From Qipengyuania sp. ABI-127-1 (GTDB lineage Bacteria > Pseudomonadota > Alphaproteobacteria > Sphingomonadales > Sphingomonadaceae), in contig JALJCR010000001.1 of NCBI GenBank assembly GCA_022953095.1, positions 1,026,501-1,090,500 of the forward strand: a stretch of DNA of 64,000 nucleotides, in the 5' to 3' direction. The notes beneath the pieces were generated by a model. It searched no databases and was not told the DNA's origin. It saw only the letters and a program-made list of their open reading frames with translations. Below, piece by piece: positions 58,761-64,000 of this stretch. Numbering within the stretch: position 1 is the stretch's first letter; each line of letters starts with the position of its first letter. The translations under genes and the position numbers were made by a program.

Positions 58761-59461
58761 GCGGCGCTCTTGGCCGACTGCGTATCACTGACGATACGCC
58801 CGTCGGCGAGCTGGAGTACGCGCTGGCAATGTTCGGCCAGCTCCGGATCGTGCGTGATGACCAGCAGTGTCGCGCCGGTTTCCGCGCGGCGGGCGAAGAG
58901 CAGTTCGACGATTTCGTGGCCGGTCGCGGCATCGAGATTGCCGGTGGGTTCGTCGGCAAAAATAAGGGCGGGGCGCGGCGCGATGGCACGGGCGATGGCA
59001 ACGCGCTGTTGCTCGCCCCCTGAAAGTTGTTGCGGGTAATGGTCCAGCCGGTGGCCGAGGCCCACCGCTTCGAGTTCCGCCCTCGCGCGGTCCTGAGCAT
59101 CGTTCTCACCAGCCAGTTCCATCGGTGTGGCCACATTTTCCAGTGCAGTCATGGTCGGCAGCAGGTGGAAAGCCTGGAGCACGATCCCGATCCGGCCGCG
59201 CCGGGCGTGGGCCAGTGCATCCTCGTCCATCGTGGCGAAATCCTCGCCCGCGACCGTCAGCGTGCCGCCACTCGCGCGTTCGAGGCCCGAAAGCACGGCC
59301 ATAAGCGAACTCTTGCCCGACCCGGAGGGGCCGAGCAGCGCCACGGTCGAGCCGAGCGCGATGTCGAGATCGATCCCGCGCAGAATATCGACCGGCGCTT
59401 CCTTGCTGCCGAGCGTGAGAGTGAGGTTACGGGCGGAAATCGCGGCTTGAGAGTTCGTCAC
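58757..59461 (-). CDS. ABC transporter ATP-binding protein, YbbA type
   Basis: A 234-residue ATPase of the FtsE/LolD/MacB group. Walker A is GPSGSGKSSL, the signature LSGGEQQRVAIARA and Walker B LIFADEPTGNLD. It drives the adjacent FtsX-like permease. The start is uncertain: GTG 59461 gives the normal length, and a second GTG at 59494 is possible; neither has a strong ribosome-binding site. It is divergent from the tesA-like gene. Confidence 0.92.
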   Translation of the reverse strand: MTNSQAAISARNLTLTLGSKEAPVDILRGIDLDIALGSTVALLGPSGSGKSSLMAVLSGLERASGGTLTVAGEDFATMDEDALAHARRGRIGIVLQAFHLLPTMTALENVATPMELAGENDAQDRARAELEAVGLGHRLDHYPQQLSGGEQQRVAIARAIAPRPALIFADEPTGNLDAATGHEIVELLFARRAETGATLLVITHDPELAEHCQRVLQLADGRIVSDTQSAKSAA

Positions 59462-59508
59462 GAGACTGCGATGGCATGGGGTCCAGGCTGGCACAAGGAA
59501 ACTCGCCG

Positions 59509-60210
59509 ATGCGGCTAAGGCATTTGTCGATTACACTTATCGTTTTCTCACTGACTGCCTGCGGCAGCGTCGAGGATGTTGCGGAAGCGCCCGAGGCAAT
59601 GAGTGACGATGTGGCAGCGGCTCCCGACATCGTGGTCGACGGCCCCGAGCGCCGTATCCTGGCCTTCGGCGACAGCCTGTTTGCGGGTTACGGCCTGGAG
59701 GAGCAGCAGGGCTATCCCGAGCAGCTCGAAGACGCGATGCGCGGGCGGGGTATCAATGCGCGCGTCATCGATGCAGGTGTATCGGGCGATACGAGTGCAG
59801 CCGGTCGTCAGCGGCTTGCCTTCACGCTCGACGCGCAAAGGGTAAAGCCCGACCTCGTGATCCTCGAACTGGGCGGAAACGACATGCTGCGCGGCATCCA
59901 GCCGGAGCAGACGCGCGCCAATTTCGAGGCCATGCTGGAAGAGCTGCGGGGCCGCGAAATCCCCGTCCTGCTTATGGGCATGCGCTCGCCGCCCAATTAT
60001 GGCGAGGAGTATCAGCAGCAGTTCGATAGCCTTTATGGAGAACTCGCGCGCGAATACGATGTGGCACTGGTGCCCTTTTGGCTCGAGAGCATTTACGAGG
60101 ACCAGAGCCTGTTTCTCGACGATCGTATCCATCCCACCGCCGAAGGTATCACCGAGCTGGTCGAGGATACGGTGGACGATGTCGAAGCGGCGCTGCCGCC
60201 GGCCGGTTAG
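59509..60210 (+). CDS. tesA: GDSL arylesterase/lysophospholipase, TesA-like lipoprotein
   Basis: A 233-residue SGNH hydrolase. The lipobox LTAC (Cys18) anchors it, block I is AFGDSLFAGYGL, block III GGNDM and block V DDRIHPTAEG. It cleaves acyl esters or lysophospholipids in the periplasm. Divergent YbbA/YbbP genes are its usual neighbours. E. coli TesA is not a lipoprotein, so membrane attachment here is notable. The stop overlaps convergent recF. Confidence 0.9.
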   Translation: MRLRHLSITLIVFSLTACGSVEDVAEAPEAMSDDVAAAPDIVVDGPERRILAFGDSLFAGYGLEEQQGYPEQLEDAMRGRGINARVIDAGVSGDTSAAGRQRLAFTLDAQRVKPDLVILELGGNDMLRGIQPEQTRANFEAMLEELRGREIPVLLMGMRSPPNYGEEYQQQFDSLYGELAREYDVALVPFWLESIYEDQSLFLDDRIHPTAEGITELVEDTVDDVEAALPPAG

Positions 60211-61286
60211 ACGCGCTCCACGGCTCCGCCGTTCACCCGCCAGATCGCTGCTTCTTCCGCAATCGAGCTGAAAGGTGCCGGTTCGGTGCCCGTCATCCAG
60301 ACCTGCGCTCCGCTGCTGCGCAATTGCTCGAACAGCGCCGCCCGGCGGAGGGGGTCGAGATGGGCTGCCACTTCGTCGAGCAGCAGCAGGCCCGCGCGTC
60401 CCTGCGCTGCGAGCCCTGCATGCGCCAGCGTCATGGCTACCAGCATCGCCTTCTGTTCGCCGGTTGAACTTTGCGCTGCAGAAACACGCTTGGCCGCGTG
60501 GATCACGTCCAGCTCGTCACGATGCGGACCTTCGAGAGTACGCTGCGCGGCCCGGTCGCGCCTGCGATTGTCGTAGAGCGCCTGGCTGAGCCCGTCGGCA
60601 TGATCGGGCGCACCCGGATTATAGGTGAGAGCCGGGCGGGCAAAGGGCTCGGCCGGCATTTCCGCCAGGCGCACGGCGAGCGTTTCGACCAGTCGCGCGC
60701 GGCCCTGCATCAGCGCGGAACCATGCTGGACCATTTGCGCCTCGATGGCATCGAGCCACGCGCTTTCGAGTTCGCGCGTGTCGGATAGCAGGCGGTTGCG
60801 TTCGCGCAGCGCGGCATCGTAGCGGGCGGCATGGGTTGCATGGGCGGGATCGAGGGCGAGCGCGAGGCGGTCCATATAGCGTCGCCTGTCGCTCGCCGGC
60901 CCGGTGAACAGACCGTCCATTGCGGGAGTCAGCCAGGTGACGGCGAGCCATTCGCCGAGACTGGTCGCGGTGGTCTCCGCCCCGTTTACCCGCACGCGGC
61001 GTCGCCCCGGATTGGCGCTCTCCGCATAGGTGCCGAGACGGACAGTTTCGTCACCCTGCACGAGACTTGCCCCCACTCCGAAGCCGGTTTCGCTATCGCT
61101 GCGCACCATATCTGCCAGCGCGGCGCGGCGCAGCCCGCGCCCCGGCGCGAGTAGCGAAAGTGCCTCGAGAATGTTGGTCTTTCCCGCACCGTTCTCGCCC
61201 ACCAGCAGGTTGAACTGGCCGGTCTCGCCCAGCTCGGTCGCGGCATGGTTGCGGAAGTCGGTAAGGGAGATGCGGTCGAGCGCCAT
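60207..61286 (-). CDS. recF: DNA replication and repair protein RecF
   Basis: A 359-residue SMC-like ATPase that helps load RecA at gaps through RecOR. Walker A is GENGAGKT at 30-37, and Walker B and signature residues lie in GLLLLDEVAAHLD and ASSTGEQKAML-like segments. It is not next to dnaA, dnaN or gyrB here. It overlaps the tesA-like stop by four bases and is divergent from the sigma-54-driven operon. Confidence 0.95.
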   Translation of the reverse strand: MALDRISLTDFRNHAATELGETGQFNLLVGENGAGKTNILEALSLLAPGRGLRRAALADMVRSDSETGFGVGASLVQGDETVRLGTYAESANPGRRRVRVNGAETTATSLGEWLAVTWLTPAMDGLFTGPASDRRRYMDRLALALDPAHATHAARYDAALRERNRLLSDTRELESAWLDAIEAQMVQHGSALMQGRARLVETLAVRLAEMPAEPFARPALTYNPGAPDHADGLSQALYDNRRRDRAAQRTLEGPHRDELDVIHAAKRVSAAQSSTGEQKAMLVAMTLAHAGLAAQGRAGLLLLDEVAAHLDPLRRAALFEQLRSSGAQVWMTGTEPAPFSSIAEEAAIWRVNGGAVERV

Positions 61287-61343
61287 AGAGTGCCACGCGC
61301 GATAGCGCGCGCTGCCTCATACCGCCACTCGAAAGGCGCCATT

Positions 61344-61367
61344 CCAACAATTGGTAAAATTTCCCAA
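61344..61367. promoter_or_regulatory. Upstream dyad, candidate enhancer-binding site
   Basis: CCAACAATTGG overlaps TTGGTAAAATTTCCCAA (61351-61367), an AT-rich imperfect palindrome with TTGGnAAA/TTTnCCAA arms. It lies about 90-110 bases upstream of a sigma-54 -12 element, where PspF-type activators bind. The activator is not in this window, so the role is inference. Confidence 0.5.
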
Positions 61368-61441
61368 CCTTTCGGATTGATGAACGAGTGTGCGCGGACG
61401 AGTTCAGGTGGGAATGGCTGTTTTCCGCGGTTTCTCGATTT

Positions 61442-61457
61442 TGGCACGCCGGTTGCA
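61442..61457 (+). promoter_or_regulatory. Sigma-54 (RpoN) promoter
   Basis: TGGCACGCCGGTTGCA matches the sigma-54 consensus TGGCAC-N5-TTGCA at every fixed position, with GG (61443-61444) and GC (61455-61456) ten bases apart. The expected start is about 61468, some 48 bases before the first small gene and its AAGGAG ribosome-binding site. It is oriented toward the small-protein/pspC operon. Confidence 0.88.
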
Positions 61458-61515
61458 ATGTATTGGGCATCCCGGATGGTCCGGAGAAAACAAGCCAAGG
61501 TTCAAGGAGTTACCA

Positions 61516-61635
61516 ATGTCTATCTTCGATTATGCCAGCAACCGCGCCGTCGCCGCCGTCTTCGCTCTCAGCGTTTCCGCGATGTTCATGGCCGCAGCCA
61601 TCATCCCCGCCAGCCCAGCCGGCCTCGTCGCCTGA
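61516..61635 (+). CDS. 39-residue membrane protein, first of a homologous pair
   Basis: The frame reads MSIFDYASNRAVAAVFALSV and continues to a PASPAGLVA end, 39 residues in all. It is preceded by AAGGAG six bases from the ATG and lies just downstream of the sigma-54 promoter. A single hydrophobic helix (about 11-32) is followed by a PASPxGL tail. Nineteen of its last 32 residues match the next small gene, so the pair arose by duplication. The function is unknown. The site, coupling to PspC and conserved tail suggest an envelope-stress role. Confidence 0.8.
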   Translation: MSIFDYASNRAVAAVFALSVSAMFMAAAIIPASPAGLVA

Positions 61636-61679
61636 TCGGTTCGCTGACCGCCCAACCTTGACCCCGAAGGAAAGGAATT

Positions 61680-61796
61680 ATGTTCTCTCACGAAAATAGC
61701 AGCAGGCTTTTCGCAGCTGCCTTCTCACTGGCCCTGTCGGCGGCCTTCTTCGCCACGGCCATTCTCCCCGCCTCGCCCAATGGACTGATCGCATGA
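61680..61796 (+). CDS. 38-residue membrane protein, second of a homologous pair
   Basis: The frame encodes 38 residues (MFSHENSSRLFAAAFSLALS then AAFFATAILPASPNGLIA). GAAGGAAAGG precedes the ATG by about six bases, and its stop overlaps the pspC start (ATGA), which ties it to PspC translation. It matches the preceding small protein in 19 of 32 aligned residues, mostly in the hydrophobic helix and the PASPxGLxA end. The function is unknown; the small size and hydrophobicity suggest a membrane-embedded partner of PspC. Confidence 0.82.
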   Translation: MFSHENSSRLFAAAFSLALSAAFFATAILPASPNGLIA

Positions 61797-62014
61797 ACGA
61801 CCTGAAATTCCGCGAAACCGACCACGCCGTTCGTCCCGCCAAGAGCTTCGCGCTCGATCGCACCGGCGGCAAACTGATGGGGGTCTGCTCCGGCATCGCC
61901 CGCTATTTCGGCATCGATGCCACCTGGGTCCGCCTGGGCTTCGTTGCAGGAACGCTGCTCGGCTTCGGCAGCTTCATCCTGATCTACCTGGCAATCGCCC
62001 TGATTGCCGACTGA
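61793..62014 (+). CDS. pspC: Short PspC-domain membrane protein
   Basis: A 73-residue PspC-domain protein. The core is DRTGGKLMGVCSGIARYFGID then the TWVRLGFVAGTLLGFGSFIL membrane hairpin. PspC senses or relays inner-membrane stress in the phage-shock response. This copy lacks the C-terminal coiled-coil extension of E. coli PspC (119 residues). No pspA, pspB or pspF is nearby. Translation is coupled to the upstream 38-residue gene. Confidence 0.88.
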   Translation: MNDLKFRETDHAVRPAKSFALDRTGGKLMGVCSGIARYFGIDATWVRLGFVAGTLLGFGSFILIYLAIALIAD

Positions 62015-62084
62015 GCACGGCCACTCGCCAGACCGACCCGGTTTTCATGGGGCGGCCGTGCCCACCAGAACTTGAGAAAACCGG

Positions 62085-62107
62085 GAGGGGCCATCTGGCC
62101 CCTCTTG
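62085..62107 (+). terminator. Rho-independent-type terminator after pspC
   Basis: GAGGGGCC (62085-62092) and GGCCCCTC (62097-62104) form a stem over the four-base loop ATCT, followed by TTGTG. It would end the small-protein/pspC transcript, and its other strand lies just past the convergent SDR gene stop. Confidence 0.75.
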
Positions 62108-62127
62108 TGATTCCGGCCTCCAACTTC

Positions 62128-62910
62128 CTACATCGCGGAAATGCCGCCATCGAGTTTCAGCTCGGCGCCAGTCATGAAGCGGCTCTCGTCGCTCGCCAGA
62201 TAGACCACCGCATTGGCGATATCATTGGGCTCGCCGACGAATTTGAGCGGTATCTGCCGCGCTAGCTTGTCCAGCAGCACTCCCTTGTCGAGATTGTGAT
62301 GCTTGGCCGTCCCGTCGAGGATCGGCGTGTCGACGAAGGTCGGGTGTACCGAGTTACAACGGATCTGCATGTTGTTCTTGGCGCAGTGCAGCGCGATCGA
62401 TTTGGACAGCATCCACACCGACGCCTTGCTGGCGTTGTAAGCAGGCATGGTATCGCTGGCGATCAGTCCGGCGATGCTCGAAATGTTCACGATCGAACCA
62501 GGCGCGTGTTCGCGCATGAGGGGCAACGCCTTTTGGCAGCCGTGAAAGATCGAATCGACATTGATCGCGAAACAGCGCTTCCAATCATCGAAATCGCAGG
62601 TCTCGATATTCCCCGCGACGCCGATCCCGGCATTGTTCACCAGCACGTTGAGTCCGCCGAGTTGTTCGCGTGCGGCATTGATTGCTGCTTCCCAGGCGTG
62701 TGGATCGGTGACGTCATGCGCGATTGAAAACGCCGTGCCATCGCCCAGCGCCTCGTTGATCAGCGCTGCGCTCTCCGCCGCGCCTTTGCCGTTGATGTCG
62801 GTGCACAGCACCCGGGCGCCTTCTTCGGCAAGCCGCGTCGCATGCGCGCGCCCGAGGCCTTGGGCCGCCCCCGTCACCAGGGCGAGTTTGCCCGCACACC
62901 GTCCAGTCAT
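62128..62910 (-). CDS. Short-chain dehydrogenase/reductase
   Basis: A 260-residue classical SDR. The NAD-binding motif is TGAAQGLGRAH, NNAGIGVAG is conserved, and catalytic Ser, Tyr and Lys appear as NISS and YNASK. A C-terminal GAELKLDGGISA is typical of FabG-like and hydroxysteroid dehydrogenases. The substrate is not evident. ATG 62910 begins the usual N-terminus. It starts three bases after the NUDIX gene stop on the same strand. Confidence 0.9.
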   Translation of the reverse strand: MTGRCAGKLALVTGAAQGLGRAHATRLAEEGARVLCTDINGKGAAESAALINEALGDGTAFSIAHDVTDPHAWEAAINAAREQLGGLNVLVNNAGIGVAGNIETCDFDDWKRCFAINVDSIFHGCQKALPLMREHAPGSIVNISSIAGLIASDTMPAYNASKASVWMLSKSIALHCAKNNMQIRCNSVHPTFVDTPILDGTAKHHNLDKGVLLDKLARQIPLKFVGEPNDIANAVVYLASDESRFMTGAELKLDGGISAM

Positions 62911-62912
62911 TG

Positions 62913-63482
62913 TCACTCTCCTGTCAGAATCCCTTGTCCGAGCAACAGGAGCATGCGCACGTCGATCCCGCAACCTTGGTTTCGTTTAGCAACGATAAAA
63001 CTGGGCAGATCGGCCAGCGCTACGCGATGGACGGTGATGTTCTCGCCTTCGGTCCCGCCGCCTTCGGAGATCTTGGTCAGATCGTGCGCGCGGACCATGG
63101 TAAAACTCTCTCCGAGGAGGCCGGGCGAGGAGTAGAATTCGCCACAATCCTCCAGCCGCGCCGCGCGATAGCCGGTCTCTTCCTCCAGCTCGCGGGCCGC
63201 GGCGGCGAGCGGGGCTTCGCCTTCGGTCTCGTCGCCGATCAGGCCGGCGGGCAGTTCGAGGCAGCTTCTGCCCATCGGCACGCGGTACTGTTCGACCAGC
63301 AGGACATGGCCGTTCTCGACCGCGAGGATGACAGCAGCGCGTACGCCACGCGGACGGGTCACATATTCCCAGCGGCCGCGCTTGCAAGTAGTCAGGAACT
63401 TGCCCTGCCAGACGATCTCCTCGTCCGCGTCATGATCGGGCACCGTCAGACTGGGCGACAAAGGCGACACCGTGTCACCCAT
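62913..63482 (-). CDS. NUDIX hydrolase, ADP-ribose pyrophosphatase-like
   Basis: A 189-residue hydrolase with a full NUDIX box from Gly83 to Tyr105: GDETEGE, then REL, then EEETGY-like residues (Arg97, Glu98, Glu101, Glu102, Gly104). The core also has VEQYRVPMGRSCLELPAG, the ADP-ribose-pyrophosphatase pattern. It would hydrolyse ADP-ribose or a related nucleoside diphosphate. The SDR gene lies downstream across three bases, so they probably share a transcript. Confidence 0.9.
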   Translation of the reverse strand: MGDTVSPLSPSLTVPDHDADEEIVWQGKFLTTCKRGRWEYVTRPRGVRAAVILAVENGHVLLVEQYRVPMGRSCLELPAGLIGDETEGEAPLAAAARELEEETGYRAARLEDCGEFYSSPGLLGESFTMVRAHDLTKISEGGGTEGENITVHRVALADLPSFIVAKRNQGCGIDVRMLLLLGQGILTGE

Positions 63483-63551
63483 GGTATTATCCTTTCAACA
63501 TTTTGAATTTGAACATTTTCCATGCCGTATCGCCCGGGTGACACTTCGACG

Positions 63552-63585
63552 GAGGCCCCCCCCCCGGAGACGCGTCAGGGGCCTC
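63552..63585. terminator. Hairpin with a 10-C tract between the TPM and NUDIX genes
   Basis: GAGGCCCC (63552-63559) and GGGGCCTC (63578-63585) can pair across an 18-base loop. The first arm overlaps a run of ten C residues (63556-63565). There is no T-tract on the plus strand. It may end the TPM transcript or be a slippage-prone tract. Confidence 0.45.
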
Positions 63586-63650
63586 GCCATCCTCGTGGCA
63601 AATCGCAGCGCAGTAGGAAAGGCAAATGGTCCCTCGCCCGGGCTGGGCGA

Positions 63651-64000
63651 TCAGACTTCGATCAGCCGGTCGGGCAATTCGTTCTGGTCGTCCTCGGCGC
63701 GCGGGAAATGTTCGGACAGGACCTTGCCCACATCGCGCACACCGGCTGCGAGACCTTCCGCAATGCGGCCCTCTTTGATCTCCGCCAGCATGTCCGCCAT
63801 CGCTTCGCCCCAGACCTCTGCCGGGACCTTTTCGGCGATCGGCTGGTCGGCGACAATCTCGGCGCGGTGCTCGCGCATCGAGAGATAGAGGAGCACGCCG
63901 GTACGGCCGTGGGTGCGCCGTTCGGCGCCGACCTTGAAATGCTTGATCGCCCGCGCACGTACCCGCGCGGTCTTTACCGGACTGGGGGTAAGGGCGAAAC
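63651..64000 (-). CDS. TPM-domain protein (partial, C-terminal part)
   Basis: The reverse strand reads in frame from the window edge as LTPSPVKTARVRARAIKHFKV, continuing GAERRTHGRTGVLLYLSMRE and ending RLIEV. This is the TPM (TLP18.3/Psb32/MOLO-1) phosphatase-like domain of the C-terminal YgcG-type family. The start lies outside the window. Similar sphingomonad proteins are small soluble TPM proteins. A GTG at 63896 is internal and is not the true start. Confidence 0.85.
   Translation of the reverse strand, partial: FALTPSPVKTARVRARAIKHFKVGAERRTHGRTGVLLYLSMREHRAEIVADQPIAEKVPAEVWGEAMADMLAEIKEGRIAEGLAAGVRDVGKVLSEHFPRAEDDQNELPDRLIEV

Overview
The window is gene-dense, GC-rich bacterial chromosome. 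Gene content and order point to a sphingomonad alphaproteobacterium, most likely of the Erythrobacteraceae (an inference from recognised protein families; no 16S gene is present). The supporting signs are obgE-proB, tsaD-gpsA, a hemC-hemD pair followed by a mitofilin-like gene, the DUF2849-cysI-DUF934-cysH sulfur cluster, many overlapping ATGA start/stop junctions, a large TonB-dependent receptor and a Tat-lipoprotein amidohydrolase. I see no insertion sequence, prophage, CRISPR array, rRNA or origin. No stretch longer than 300 bases lacks a gene; the largest gap is 259 bases (52764-53022).

Layout. 1-8.6 kb: a partial queF, an anchored Pro/Thr-rich protein, then sulfur metabolism on the plus strand (sseA, metC, an MscS channel, cobA, DUF2849, cysI, DUF934, cysH). 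8.6-13.3 kb: minus-strand tRNA-Thr, a nucleoside-sugar-epimerase-like protein, proB, obgE and a thiolase. 13.3-18.8 kb: acyl-CoA and aromatic acid catabolism. The thiolase and a crotonase/acyl-CoA dehydrogenase pair diverge around a LiuR-like dyad, and gcdH-maiA-fumarylacetoacetase-like genes run back towards them. 18.8-24.4 kb: a Cys-rich copper-binding protein, an orphan receiver, an OmpA-like/34-aa/helix-hairpin-helix operon, a von Willebrand lipoprotein and a polysaccharide flippase. 24.4-32.9 kb: gpsA and tsaD facing hemC-hemD and a Mic60-like protein, a UbiH-type hydroxylase and DsbD. 32.9-39.1 kb: exported hydrolases, an exported methyltransferase-like lipoprotein and uvrB.

39.2-45.4 kb: an EF-hand lipoprotein, an alpha/beta hydrolase and the tightly packed ATP-grasp/alpha-E/transglutaminase/Anbu proteasome-like cluster, followed by a LuxR regulator with a degenerate receiver domain. 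45.4-52.8 kb: an extensin-like protein, a VOC protein, Ggt, PutP, an outer-membrane protein and TypA. 53-61.3 kb: a TonB-dependent receptor, a GNAT protein, the YbbP/YbbA/TesA-like locus and recF. 61.3-64 kb: a sigma-54 promoter with an upstream dyad drives two homologous 39- and 38-residue membrane proteins plus a short PspC, then an SDR, a NUDIX hydrolase and a partial TPM-domain protein.

The most unusual unit is this last sigma-54-driven mini-operon at 61.3-62.1 kb. It looks like a stripped-down phage-shock-like envelope stress module without pspA or pspB beside it. The Anbu cluster, the degenerate-receiver regulator, the Mic60-like gene and the exported methyltransferase-like lipoprotein are the next most interesting items.
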